Assembly (NCBI GenBank): GCA_002239065.1 | Contig: MPNO01000007.1 | Span: forward strand, 55,421 to 119,420 | DNA length: 64,000 bases | Direction: 5' to 3' | Source: Defluviicoccus sp. bin129 | Lineage (GTDB): Bacteria > Pseudomonadota > Alphaproteobacteria > MPNO01 | Shown: piece after piece, positions 26,281 through 35,853 of the stretch | Numbering within the stretch: position 1 is the first letter of the stretch | How the letters are laid out: the number at the start of each line of letters is the position of its first letter | Notes under the pieces: model-generated | What the model was told of the DNA's origin: nothing | Databases searched by the model: none | The model's input: only the letters and a program-made list of their open reading frames with translations | Position numbers and translations under genes: made by a program

Positions 26281-27177
26281 CTACCGCAGCTCTGCGCGGG
26301 CGAGCCGTTCCAGCCAGCGGACGATTTCGGTGTGGTCGCGCGCGGGCTCGAGGTTCTGCTGCGCCTGGGCCCAGATCTCGCGGCTGAGCGCGGCGAAGGG
26401 GGTTGCGGTCCCGGTATCCCGGGCGAGGTCGAGCGCGATGTCGAGGTCCTTGACCATGAGGTCCATCGAAAAACCCGAATCGAAGCCGCGCGAAAACACG
26501 AACTGGGCGAGCTTGTTGCGCGTGGCGTTGTTCATGCCGGTCGAGGCATTGACCACCTCCGCCATCGTCTCCGGTGCCAGCCCGAACCGCTTGCCGACCA
26601 GGAACGCCTCGACGGCGGCCAGGAACCCGGCCGCGCTGATCGTGTTGTTGAGCGCCTTGAGCGCATGCCCCGAGCCGATCGCGCCGGTGTGGACGACACG
26701 CTTGCCCATGGCCTCCAGCACCGGCCGGCAGCGTTCGACCAGCGCCGCCTCGCCGCCGGCCATTATGGTGAGCGTGCCCTCGACCGCGCCCTTGCGCCCG
26801 CCGGAGACCGGCGCGTCGATCATGCCGACGCCGCGCCCGGCCAGCGCTGCGGCGAGCGCGACCGTGCCCGAGGGCTCGGACGAGCTCATGTCGATCAGCA
26901 CGCCGCCATCGGCGAAGCCGTCGGCGAGCCCGCCCGCGTCCAGCGCGGTGCGGGCCACGTCGGCGCCGGTCGGCAGCATGGTGATGACGGCATCGCTGGC
27001 CGCGGCCACCCCGGCGGGGCCGTTGGCAGCCTGGCCGCCGGTCGCTTCGGCGGCTTCCCGCGCGCGCCCGGGCTCGGTGTCGTGGAGTCTCAGCGCGTAG
27101 CCGGCCCGCGCGACGTGCTCCGCCATCGGGCGGCCCATCGCGCCGAGGCCGATCATGCCGACCCTGCGCAGCTCCAT
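26281..27177 (-). CDS. NAD(P)-dependent 3-hydroxyisobutyrate dehydrogenase-family protein
   Basis: A 298-residue beta-hydroxyacid dehydrogenase. The N-terminal GLGAMGRPMAEHVA dinucleotide fold, the substrate loop DAPVSGGRKGAVEGTL and the catalytic Lys region GHALKALNN are intact. Family members oxidise 3-hydroxyisobutyrate, tartronate semialdehyde or succinic semialdehyde; the exact one cannot be told. It heads the operon with the DMT transporter and the selenoprotein candidate. Confidence 0.92.
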   Translation of the reverse strand: MELRRVGMIGLGAMGRPMAEHVARAGYALRLHDTEPGRAREAAEATGGQAANGPAGVAAASDAVITMLPTGADVARTALDAGGLADGFADGGVLIDMSSSEPSGTVALAAALAGRGVGMIDAPVSGGRKGAVEGTLTIMAGGEAALVERCRPVLEAMGKRVVHTGAIGSGHALKALNNTISAAGFLAAVEAFLVGKRFGLAPETMAEVVNASTGMNNATRNKLAQFVFSRGFDSGFSMDLMVKDLDIALDLARDTGTATPFAALSREIWAQAQQNLEPARDHTEIVRWLERLARAELR

Positions 27178-27259
27178 CGCGCACGCCTTCCTGCCGGTTC
27201 CCGCGGATCGCGCATCCTATCGCGCCGCGCGGGGCCGCGAAACGGGGTGCGCCGGAAGC

Positions 27260-28378
<1,119 letters not shown>

Positions 28379-28458
28379 GGGCCCCTCCCTTTCGGTCCCC
28401 GCCGGGACCGGTTCGTCAAACATGGGTCGCTTCCGGTTCGACCACAAGGAGTTTCAGC

Positions 28459-29442
28459 ATGCGCGCGATTGTTGCCAACGCGATCGGACCCCCGGAAGAG
28501 TTGAGGGTCGAGGACCTGCCCGATCCGGTGCCCGGCCCCGGCGAGGTGCTGGTCGACATGCGGGCGGCGGCGGTCAACTTCCCCGACCTGCTGGTGATCG
28601 AGGGCAAGTACCAGATCATCCCGCCGCACCCCTTCGTGCCCGGCAAGGAGGGGGCGGGAGCGGTCGCGGCCGTCGGCGAAGGCGTCGAGGATCTCGCGGT
28701 CGGCGACCGGGTGATGGTGCAGGTCGAATGGGGCACCTACGCGCAGAAGCTCGTCCTCGCCGCCGATCACTGCTTCCCGATCCCGGACGGGATGGGCTTC
28801 GACGAGGCCGCGGCGATCGGCATCGCCTATCAGACCGCGCATTTCGCGCTGGTCGCCCGCGCCGCGGTCAGGGAGGGGGAGCGGGTGCTGGTCACCGCGG
28901 CGACCGGGAGCGTCGGGATCGCCGCCATCCAGCTCGCCAAGGCGTTCGGCTGCACCGTTCTCGCCGGCGTCACCACGATGTCGAAGGCCGGGGTCGCGCT
29001 CGAGAACGGCGCCGATCACATCGTCGACCTCACCGCCGGGAACCCGCGCGAGTCGATCCGCGACCAGGTGCGCGAGGCCTGCGGCGCGGTCGACGTGGCG
29101 ATCGAGAGCGTCGGCGGCGCGGTGTTCGACGGCACCGTTCGCGCGCTCGATTTCGGCGGCAGGGCGGTCGTCGTGGGCTTCACCAGCGGCGAGATCGCAT
29201 CGTTTCGGACCAACTACGCGCTGTTGAAGGTGATCGCGGTCACCGGCGTGAACTGGGCGGCCTATCGCGACCGGGATCCGGGCTGGGTGCGGCGCGTGCA
29301 GGGGGAGATTTTCGACCTCTACTGCGAGGGCAGGATCGCGATCCCGGTCCAGGCCACATTCCCCATGGCCGAGTACGTCGAGGCCTTCGACGTGATCCGG
29401 GACCGCAGGGTGCGCGGCAAGGTCGTCCTCAGCCTGGACTAG
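28459..29442 (+). CDS. NADPH:quinone oxidoreductase family protein
   Basis: A 327-residue medium-chain reductase of the QOR type (no structural zinc). The N-terminal GroES-like domain has FPDLLVIEGKYQ and HPFVPGKEGAGAV; the Rossmann motif appears as TAATGSVGIAAIQLAKAFG. These enzymes reduce quinones or enoyl compounds with NADPH. It is transcribed alone. Its TAG stop shares a CTAG palindrome with the convergent small gene at 29439. Confidence 0.92.
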   Translation: MRAIVANAIGPPEELRVEDLPDPVPGPGEVLVDMRAAAVNFPDLLVIEGKYQIIPPHPFVPGKEGAGAVAAVGEGVEDLAVGDRVMVQVEWGTYAQKLVLAADHCFPIPDGMGFDEAAAIGIAYQTAHFALVARAAVREGERVLVTAATGSVGIAAIQLAKAFGCTVLAGVTTMSKAGVALENGADHIVDLTAGNPRESIRDQVREACGAVDVAIESVGGAVFDGTVRALDFGGRAVVVGFTSGEIASFRTNYALLKVIAVTGVNWAAYRDRDPGWVRRVQGEIFDLYCEGRIAIPVQATFPMAEYVEAFDVIRDRRVRGKVVLSLD

Positions 29443-29618
29443 CCCCGCCGGCGCGCCTTCCAGCCGACCGCGGCCGGCGAGTAGGACAGAAGGGGCGGGC
29501 GGGTCATCTGACGCTTGAAGGCCGCGTATTCGCGGAGATTGGACACCGAAGGGGTCCGGACCCGGGGCCGCGCGGGGCGATGAATCATCGGTTTGAAAAA
29601 GGACATGAGGATATGCAT
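29439..29618 (-). CDS. 59-residue Arg-rich protein under the triple operator
   Basis: I do not recognise this protein. It starts at 29618 after a strong AAAGGAGG ribosome site, which supports it being real. It is rich in Arg, Pro and Ser, with M-H-I-L-M-S-F-F-K-P-M at the start, NLREYAAFKRQM in the middle and a basic tail (GWKARRRG). No membrane segment is clear. It is divergent from the small XRE regulator, and the three operator sites lie between the two genes, so the regulator probably controls it. A possible role as a toxin or stress peptide is speculation. Confidence 0.65.
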   Translation of the reverse strand: MHILMSFFKPMIHRPARPRVRTPSVSNLREYAAFKRQMTRPPLLSYSPAAVGWKARRRG

Positions 29619-29662
29619 GGCCCATCCTCCTTTGCGCACCGTGGCTTGCGTCGTCTTCGGGT

Positions 29663-29738
29663 GCGCACTCTGTGCGCCTGAACCGAAACATAGGCGCACT
29701 CGGTGCGCAATGCAAGTTGAAATGCGCACTTTGTGCGC
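29663..29738. promoter_or_regulatory. Three GCGCAC-N3-GTGCGC operators
   Basis: Three copies of one 15-nt palindrome, GCGCAC-N3-GTGCGC, occupy 29663-29677, 29694-29708 and 29724-29738 (spacers TCT, TCG, TTT). Their centres are 31 and 30 bp apart, close to three helical turns, so bound dimers would lie on the same face of the DNA. They sit between the divergent small Arg-rich gene and the XRE regulator gene. A regulator that binds them cooperatively, probably the adjacent XRE protein acting on itself and its neighbour, is the natural reading. Confidence 0.85.
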
Positions 29739-29785
29739 CTAAGATCGAATCGTTCTTTTGATGATTCGGTGAAGCCGTTTCAGCC

Positions 29786-30037
29786 GTGACCGGGGATCGC
29801 GAGAGTGGAAAGGCGCCCGCGCCGGCGATGTCGCCTGCCCAGTTCAAGCGCTGGCGCAAGTCGCTCGGCCTGTCGCAGAAGGAGGCGGCGGTGGCCCTCG
29901 GGCTGAAGCGGCGCATGCTGCAGTATTACGAGAAGGGCGAGCGCAACGGCGAGCGGGTCCGGATCCCGAAGACCGTGCGGCTCGCCTGCTACGCGCTCAC
30001 GCAGGGCTGTGAGGACTATTCGGGGCCGGGCGGGTAG
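29786..30037 (+). CDS. Small XRE-family helix-turn-helix regulator
   Basis: An 83-residue DNA-binding protein, almost only one HTH domain. The helices are readable in SPAQFKRWRKSLGLSQKEAA followed by ALGLKRRMLQYYEKGER. The annotated start is GTG 29786; ATG 29828 (M-S-P-A-Q-F) is also possible and would give just the HTH domain. Neither has a strong ribosome site. It probably binds the three palindromes upstream and represses both divergent genes, an inference from proximity. Confidence 0.8.
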   Translation: MTGDRESGKAPAPAMSPAQFKRWRKSLGLSQKEAAVALGLKRRMLQYYEKGERNGERVRIPKTVRLACYALTQGCEDYSGPGG

Positions 30038-30039
30038 GC

Positions 30040-31404
30040 CTATCGGGTAATGATTTCGGGCCCCATGAGCGCGATCGGGATCCAGGTCGAGATCCACGGC
30101 ACGTAGGTCACCAGGATCAGGAACACGAACATGATGCCGACCCAGGGAAGGGCGGCGCGCACCACGTTCATCACCGACATCGAGGCGACGCCGGCGGTCA
30201 CGAACAGGTTGAGCCCGACCGGCGGCGTAATCATGCCGATCTCCATGTTGACCACCATGATGATGCCGAGATGGATCGGGTCGATGCCGAGCTCGATGGC
30301 GATCGGGAAGACCAGCGGGGCGACGATGATCAGCAGCCCCGAGGGCTCCATGAACTGACCGCCGATCAGCAGCAGCACGTTCACCACCACGAGGAACAGG
30401 ATCGGCCCGAGCCCGGCGGCCAGCATCGCCTCGGCGATGTCCTGCGGGATCCGCTCCTCGGTCAGCACGTGCTTGAGGATCAGCGCGTTGGCGATGATGA
30501 ACATCAGCGCGACGGTGAGCTTGCCGCCTTCGAGCAGGGTCTTCTTCGTGTCCGGGTGCCACAGCACGCCGAGAGTCCGCGTCGCGAGCGCCAGACCCCG
30601 CGGTCCGGCCTCGGCGAACGGCCCCATGTCGCGATAGACGAAATTGGCGATCAGGAAGGCGTAGACCGCAGCCACCGCGGCGGCCTCGGTCGGGGTGAAG
30701 ATCCCGCCATAGATGCCGCCCAGGATGATGAAGATCAGCAGCAGCCCCCAGAACGCGTCGCGCGCGGATTCGAAGAGCTCGCGCCAGCCCGCCCAGGGCT
30801 GCGAGGGAAGGCCGCGGACCCGCGCGGTGACGTAGATCCCCGCCATCAGCATCAGCCCGGCGACGATGCCCGGCAGGATGCCGGCGAGGAACATGCGCCC
30901 GACCGAGACGTCGGTCGCCGCGGCATAGACCACCATCACGATGGAGGGCGGGATCAGGATGCCGAGCGTGCCGGCATTGCAGATCACGCCGGCGGCGAAT
31001 TCCTTCGAGTAGCCCACCTCGCGCATGCCGGCGATGACGATCGAGCCGATGGCGATCACGGTCGCCGGGGAGGAGCCCGACAGCGCGGCGAACATCATGC
31101 AGGCGACCACCGAGGCGATGGCGAGCCCGCCCTTGATGTGGCCGACCAGCGCGATGGCGAAGCGGATGATGCGCCGCGCCACCCCACCGGTCGACATGAA
31201 GGTCGAGGCCAGGATGAAGAACGGGATGGCGAGCAGCGTGTAATGCCCGTCGAAGGCGGAGAACAGGGTCTGCGCGATGGAGGCGAGCGAGCCGTCCGAA
31301 TGGAGCACCAGGAACAGGATGCTGGAGAGCCCGAGCGAGACCGCCACGGGCACGCCGATCACCATCAGCAGGATGATGAGCCCGAACAGGAGGGCGACCG
31401 TCAC
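30040..31404 (-). CDS. dctM: TRAP transporter large permease (DctM-type)
   Basis: A 454-residue, about twelve-segment membrane protein of the TRAP large-subunit family. The early AIPFFILASTFMSTGGVARRI, the repeated GxxG hydrophobic blocks and the late GMITPPVGLNLFVTAG are typical. It forms the sodium-driven channel for a carboxylate or similar solute. It follows the small permease by 3 nt, with the binding-protein gene just before, so all three make one transporter. Confidence 0.94.
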   Translation of the reverse strand: MTVALLFGLIILLMVIGVPVAVSLGLSSILFLVLHSDGSLASIAQTLFSAFDGHYTLLAIPFFILASTFMSTGGVARRIIRFAIALVGHIKGGLAIASVVACMMFAALSGSSPATVIAIGSIVIAGMREVGYSKEFAAGVICNAGTLGILIPPSIVMVVYAAATDVSVGRMFLAGILPGIVAGLMLMAGIYVTARVRGLPSQPWAGWRELFESARDAFWGLLLIFIILGGIYGGIFTPTEAAAVAAVYAFLIANFVYRDMGPFAEAGPRGLALATRTLGVLWHPDTKKTLLEGGKLTVALMFIIANALILKHVLTEERIPQDIAEAMLAAGLGPILFLVVVNVLLLIGGQFMEPSGLLIIVAPLVFPIAIELGIDPIHLGIIMVVNMEIGMITPPVGLNLFVTAGVASMSVMNVVRAALPWVGIMFVFLILVTYVPWISTWIPIALMGPEIITR

Positions 31405-31407
31405 CCC

Positions 31408-32013
31408 TCAGCCCTCCGGGCGGTCAAGCTCGGCGGCCTCGTGCGAGGCGATCACCGTCGTCTGCGTTCCGCGGGCGATGGCGATCCCCGCCTGGACGAA
31501 CCGCCAGGTGAGCAGCGTCATGCCGATCGGGAGCGCCGCGTAGGGGATGAAGCGGGGCATCTTCTCGTATTCCTCGCCCTCGTTGAACCAGTCGGCGAGG
31601 AACTGGAGGAAGCCCGGCATCGGGATGTCGTTGACTTCGAGGAAGGCGCGCTTGGTGGCGAAGGGGTACCAGTACTCCCACGACCCGATCAGCAGCAGCA
31701 CGGCGAAGGCGAGACAGGCGGCGACCGAAACCAGGCCGAGCGCGCGCCTGGCCGCCGGACCGAGCGCGTTGACCAGAAGGTCGATGCCGAGATGGAGCGA
31801 TTGCTTGACCGCGTAGGACGCGCCCAGCAGGACCAGCCAGGCGAACAGGAAGACCGTCGCCTCCAGCGCCCACAGGAGGTTGTCGTTGAAGACGTAGCGC
31901 GCGACCACGTTGGCGAAGGTGATCACGGTCATCAGGCCGAGGAAGACCGCGATCAGGGTCTCTTCGATCCGGTCGAAGAGTTGCGCGAATCCGGACTCCG
32001 ACGGGTTCGCCAT
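31408..32013 (-). CDS. dctQ: TRAP transporter small permease (DctQ-type)
   Basis: A 201-residue membrane protein with four hydrophobic segments. The pattern RIEETLIAVFLGLMTVITFANVVARYVF and ALEATVFLFAWLVLLGASYAVK with a later GIDLLVNAL helix is typical of DctQ. A long loop before the last segment (residues roughly 120-160) is unusual but seen in some family members. It couples the binding protein to the large permease. Confidence 0.9.
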   Translation of the reverse strand: MANPSESGFAQLFDRIEETLIAVFLGLMTVITFANVVARYVFNDNLLWALEATVFLFAWLVLLGASYAVKQSLHLGIDLLVNALGPAARRALGLVSVAACLAFAVLLLIGSWEYWYPFATKRAFLEVNDIPMPGFLQFLADWFNEGEEYEKMPRFIPYAALPIGMTLLTWRFVQAGIAIARGTQTTVIASHEAAELDRPEG

Positions 32014-32081
32014 GCCCCGCTACCGGGCCGACCGGCCCCGCCCGGTCGGGCCCGGGCGGGGGTTCGCTGGCAACGCGCGGG

Positions 32082-33086
32082 TCAGCTTCCGACGTTGGCG
32101 GCCTGGGCGGCCTGGATCAGTTCGGCGCCGACATCCTTCTCGAACTTCTGCCACACCGGCTGAAGCGCCTTGACCCAGGCTTCGCGCTGCTGCGCGTCGA
32201 GGCTGCGGATCTTGCCGCCGGACTCGACGATCTTCTTCCGGTTCTCCTGGTTCACGGTCCAGGCTTCCTTGTTGCGCTGCACCGTGACCTCCATGAGAAT
32301 CCTGGCGAACGGATCGCGGACGTCCTTGGGCAGCCCGTCCCACCATTCGGTGGAGGTCACGACGAGGTAGTCGATGATGCCGTGATTGGTCTCGGTCACG
32401 CCGTCCTGCACCTCGAAGAACTTCTTGCCGTAGATGTTGGACCAGGTGTTCTCCTGGCCGTCGACCACCTTGGTCTGGAGCGCGCCGTAGACCTCCTTGA
32501 AGGCCATCTTCTGGGGGTTGGAGCCGAGCTGCTTGAACTGGGCGACCAGCACGTCGGAGGGCTGGACGCGGAACTTGAGCCCCTTGGCGTCCGCCGGCAC
32601 CAGCAGCGGCCTGTTCGCCGACAACTGCTTCATGCCGTTGTGCCAGAATTGCAGCCCCTGGAGGCCGCGGCGCTTCATCGAGTCCTTGAGCGCCTGGCCG
32701 GCCTCGGAATTCTGGAACCGGTCGACCGCGGCGATGTCCTTGAACATGAAGGGCAGGTCGAAGATGCGGAACTTCTTGGTGAACTTCTCGAACTTGGACA
32801 GCGACGGCGCGGCGAGCTGGACGTCGCCCTGGAGCATTGCCTCCAGCACCTTGTTGTCGTCATAGAGGGTGGAGTTGGGGAAGACCTGCATGCAGGCCTT
32901 GCCGTTCATGTCGGCGTTTACCCGCTCGGCGAGCAGCGTCGCCGCGATCCCCTTCGGGTGCTTGTCGGTGTTGGTCACGTGGCTAAACTTGATGACCATC
33001 TCGCCCTTGTCGCACTTGGCGGATGCCTGTGCGGCGAGACCGGCCACGGCGACGGCCGCGACAACGCTGACGATCGCTTTCTGCAT
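32082..33086 (-). CDS. dctP: TRAP transporter substrate-binding protein (DctP-type)
   Basis: A 334-residue periplasmic binding protein with a signal peptide of about 23 residues (cleavage after AAQASA). The body matches DctP: IKFSHVTNTDKHPKGIAA near the mature start, then RIFDLPFMFKD, LKFRVQPSDV with the conserved carboxylate-binding Arg, and GQENTWSNIY. The start at 33086 has GAGGAG about 7 nt upstream. It feeds a carboxylate-like substrate to the DctQM channel. Confidence 0.94.
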   Translation of the reverse strand: MQKAIVSVVAAVAVAGLAAQASAKCDKGEMVIKFSHVTNTDKHPKGIAATLLAERVNADMNGKACMQVFPNSTLYDDNKVLEAMLQGDVQLAAPSLSKFEKFTKKFRIFDLPFMFKDIAAVDRFQNSEAGQALKDSMKRRGLQGLQFWHNGMKQLSANRPLLVPADAKGLKFRVQPSDVLVAQFKQLGSNPQKMAFKEVYGALQTKVVDGQENTWSNIYGKKFFEVQDGVTETNHGIIDYLVVTSTEWWDGLPKDVRDPFARILMEVTVQRNKEAWTVNQENRKKIVESGGKIRSLDAQQREAWVKALQPVWQKFEKDVGAELIQAAQAANVGS

Positions 33087-33205
33087 CGAAACTTCTCCTC
33101 TCAGGAATGCGGTGACGGGGACGGGGTTCCGGTCCCCGTCCGTCCTGCCGGCACGGTAGGTAATCGCGCCATAACGGTCAACGTTCCCGTCCGGTTTCCC
33201 CGGCT

Positions 33206-34225
33206 CTAGCCGGCAATGGCGCGGTGCAGGTCGAGCAGGTCGAGGACGGTTTCGGGGTCGCGCCTGCCGAAGCCGCATTCGGTGCCGATTCCGAAGCCGG
33301 ACACCACGCGTTCGGCCGCGGCGATGCGCCGCCTCGCGCCCGCGATCCCGTCGGTGAAGTGGACCAGCCCGAGATGGAGCCGGGTCGCCGGGTCGAGCGC
33401 GAGGTCGCGGAGCGGCGCGAAATAGGCGTCGTCGTCGCGCGCGCGCGGGACCGGGATGTGGACCCAGTCGATCGGGCGGGCAACCGAAGCGGCGAGCGCA
33501 TTGGAGATGCGGACGAGCACCGCCGCGTCCTCCGGCTCCTTCCAGTGCCGGTGGTTCATGTCGCCGTAGCAGAGATGGAAGCCGAGCTCGACGCCGGCCG
33601 GCACCGCATCGCCGAGCCGCGCGATGCGCTCGAGGAGCGGCCCCTCGGGCGCCGCGCCGAGGAAGGGGAGGGGGAAGAGCCCCTCGAAGATGCTCATCTC
33701 GGTCGCCACGTCCCACTGCACCGCGAGCCTGGAGGCCGGCACGGTCCGGCAGATTTGGGCGAGTTCGGCCAGCAGGCGGGCCTCGTAGAGCGGCGCCACC
33801 GCGCCCTGGTCGCGATAGGCGATGAAGGAATAGACCGGCGCGAAGGGGGTGGGCAGGCAGACCTGGAAGCGGCAGCGTTCCGGGATGCCGCCCTCCGCCG
33901 CGACCGCGGCGAAATCGCGCCACGAGGCGGCGGCCTCGCGCGCGTAGCCGAGCTCGCCGAAGTCGAGATCGTCCGCGCCGCGGCCCGGCGCGAAGCGAAA
34001 CGGCGGCCGGAGCTGGTAATCGCGCTCCTTCGCCTCGGCTTCGACCAGCGCCACCTGCTCGGCGAACACGCGATGCTGCCACGCGATCCAGTTCCTGCGG
34101 ATCCCGGTCTCGCCGTCCGGTATGCGCGCCAGACGGTCGCCGAGGCGCCGTCCCGCCTCGCGAAAAACGGCGGCAGCGTCTTCCAGCGGGATGCTGCCGA
34201 CGAGATGGACCGGACGCCCCGCCAT
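33206..34225 (-). CDS. MetE/UROD-like TIM-barrel protein of unknown function
   Basis: A 339-residue protein resembling the C-terminal barrel of cobalamin-independent methionine synthase. Clues are GSIPLEDAA at the start, DGETGIRRNW, HLCYGDMNHRHW in the middle (possible metal or folate-site residues) and GFGIGTECGFGRRDPE at the end, close to the Zn-binding Cys block of MetE. It lacks the N-terminal MetE half, so it is not a full synthase. It overlaps nothing but lies 2 nt from the RidA gene. Substrate unknown. Confidence 0.72.
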   Translation of the reverse strand: MAGRPVHLVGSIPLEDAAAVFREAGRRLGDRLARIPDGETGIRRNWIAWQHRVFAEQVALVEAEAKERDYQLRPPFRFAPGRGADDLDFGELGYAREAAASWRDFAAVAAEGGIPERCRFQVCLPTPFAPVYSFIAYRDQGAVAPLYEARLLAELAQICRTVPASRLAVQWDVATEMSIFEGLFPLPFLGAAPEGPLLERIARLGDAVPAGVELGFHLCYGDMNHRHWKEPEDAAVLVRISNALAASVARPIDWVHIPVPRARDDDAYFAPLRDLALDPATRLHLGLVHFTDGIAGARRRIAAAERVVSGFGIGTECGFGRRDPETVLDLLDLHRAIAG

Positions 34226-34227
34226 GT

Positions 34228-34632
34228 TCAGCCGGGGACGACCGCCAGCAGGTCGATCTCGATCAGGAATTGCGGGTTCGACAGCCGGGTCACGCCCACC
34301 AGGGTCGAGGGGGCCGGCTTCTCGGGGTCGCCGAATACCGGGGTCGTCGGGTCGGTCTGGACCCGCAGATACTCGTCCACGTCGAGGACGAAGATCCGGC
34401 GGTACACCACGTCCCCCCAGCCGGCGCCCGCCGCCTTCAGCTGGACCTCCAGGTTCTCGTTCACCTGGATGTATTGCGCCCGGTAATCCCCCGGCGCGAC
34501 CGGACGGTAGCTCTCGTCCGACGGCGTCTGGCCGGCGATGAAGACCAGCTTCATCGGCCCGGTGACGGTGACCACGCGGGTGAAGGCGGGGTGCTTGTAG
34601 ATGCCGTCGGGGTTGATGTGTTCGCGATTCAT
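34228..34632 (-). CDS. RidA/YjgF family protein
   Basis: A 134-residue protein of the reactive-intermediate deaminase family. The core LVFIAGQTPSDE, the VNENLEVQLKAAGAGWGDVVYR and the PTTPVFGDPEKPAPSTLVGV blocks are typical; the conserved Arg of the active site is in the SRNTPP-like region replaced here by P-A-P-S-T-L-V. These proteins hydrolyse enamines or imines. The start at 34632 is supported by family length; an upstream extension is rejected. Confidence 0.88.
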   Translation of the reverse strand: MNREHINPDGIYKHPAFTRVVTVTGPMKLVFIAGQTPSDESYRPVAPGDYRAQYIQVNENLEVQLKAAGAGWGDVVYRRIFVLDVDEYLRVQTDPTTPVFGDPEKPAPSTLVGVTRLSNPQFLIEIDLLAVVPG

Positions 34633-34658
34633 CGGGGCCCTCCCTGGTCGTCGAGGCG

Positions 34659-35351
34659 CTACTCTAGCGGACGCTCGGGCTCGGGCGGCAGGGTAATGCC
34701 GAAGCGCCGCTGCAACAGGTCGTCGATCAGGTCGAAGCACGAGCCGTAGCGCACCACGCGCATGCGCGCGACATCGATCATCGTCGAGGACCGGCCATAG
34801 CGGTTCCAGCGCGCGAGCCCGTAATCGATCACGATGTCGGCGGCCGCGCGGACTTCCGGCTCGATGTCCTCGGCCCGGAATTTCACCCCCTGGAGCGAGA
34901 TGTTGGCCGACGAGCCGATGACCAGCCGGTCCTCGGCGAAGGCGATGCGCGCCAGCTCGTCCAGCAGCGGGCCCGCGTTGAGCAGCATGGCGATGGTGCC
35001 CTCGTCGGTGGTCTGGTGGAGCACGTCCTTCTCCAGCGAGGCCAGCGCCGGGTGGTCCGGCCTTCCGGGCGCGACGGTCCCCATCGGCAGGTTCGCATCG
35101 CCCACGATCGCCGAGACGACGGCGCGGCGGCCGTCCTCCAGCACGTGCAGGTCGCGATGCATCTCCAGGCAGCCGCACATCGCGTTGAGCTTGTCGGGCT
35201 TGCGGCGCTTGACCTCGAAGATCTTCCAGATCGCGGCGCTGGAGATGCCGAGGATGACGTAGCCGACATCGGTCGGAACGATCCCGATCCCGCCTTCGGC
35301 CAGGGTATCGTAGACCCGCCGGGCGTCCGCCTTATAATCATGAAACGTCAT
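34659..35351 (-). CDS. Sua5/YciO/YrdC-family protein
   Basis: A 230-residue YrdC-fold protein. The N-terminal GGIGIVPTDVGYVI block, KRRKPDKLNAM and GSSANIS are the nucleotide- and bicarbonate-binding motifs of threonylcarbamoyl-AMP synthases. It is similar to other YciO-type proteins rather than the essential Sua5, which usually is longer. The products act on tRNA t6A or related carbamoyl transfer. It is between a RidA-type gene and a TrmO-type gene, hinting at tRNA modification. Confidence 0.85.
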   Translation of the reverse strand: MTFHDYKADARRVYDTLAEGGIGIVPTDVGYVILGISSAAIWKIFEVKRRKPDKLNAMCGCLEMHRDLHVLEDGRRAVVSAIVGDANLPMGTVAPGRPDHPALASLEKDVLHQTTDEGTIAMLLNAGPLLDELARIAFAEDRLVIGSSANISLQGVKFRAEDIEPEVRAAADIVIDYGLARWNRYGRSSTMIDVARMRVVRYGSCFDLIDDLLQRRFGITLPPEPERPLE

Positions 35352-35355
35352 ACTA

Positions 35356-35853
35356 TTAGGGCTGTTTCTTCCAGTAATTTTTCATGACATCCTCCACCCA
35401 TCCCGGCTCGCGGATCTCGCCGCGCGGGGCGAAGGCGGTCATGTAGGGCTTGATGTCGATCACCGGCGTGCCGTCGATGGCGTCGAGCCCCTGAACGTGG
35501 ACCGTCGTCCCCTCCACGCCGCGCACGCGGCACACCGTCGAGCCGATCAGGTTGGGCCGGTAATGGCCGCGCTGGGCGAATATCCCGGTCAGCGGCAGGT
35601 CGGGATCGTTGCGCGGATGACGCGCGCCGGTGATGATCGTCGCGGGGTCGGTGACGTGGAAACGGTACAGGACGACGGCGTGGGAGAAGCCGTCGAGCCC
35701 GCGGATGGCATCCGCGCCGAGCCAGTCGGTGTCGAGCTCGATGGCGGCGGCCACGCTGTCCCAGTCGTCGTTAAAGGGCCGCTCGCGCCCGCCGCGGACG
35801 AACCCGATGGGGCGCAGCGCGACGGTCGCGGTCACGGCGCGCCCGGTGTCCAC
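35356..35853 (-). CDS. TrmO/TsaA-family tRNA methyltransferase-like protein
   Basis: A 165-residue protein with the YaeB/TrmO beta-barrel signatures: RPIGFVRG at the start, LDGFSHAVVLYRFH and TGIFAQRGHYRPNLIGSTVCRV, which shape the S-adenosylmethionine pocket. The E. coli enzyme methylates t6A to m6t6A in tRNA-Thr. Its location next to a YrdC-fold gene supports a tRNA-modification role. It overlaps the nitroreductase gene by 22 nt. Confidence 0.88.
   Translation of the reverse strand: MDTGRAVTATVALRPIGFVRGGRERPFNDDWDSVAAAIELDTDWLGADAIRGLDGFSHAVVLYRFHVTDPATIITGARHPRNDPDLPLTGIFAQRGHYRPNLIGSTVCRVRGVEGTTVHVQGLDAIDGTPVIDIKPYMTAFAPRGEIREPGWVEDVMKNYWKKQP

Noticed and set aside
29439..29442. CTAG shared by two convergent stops as a special signal (also at 17671-17674)
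   Set aside because: It follows simply from two TAG stops overlapping; only two cases are seen.
29663..29738. CRISPR array
   Set aside because: Three short palindromes with short, unequal spacers and no cas genes; the operator reading fits better.
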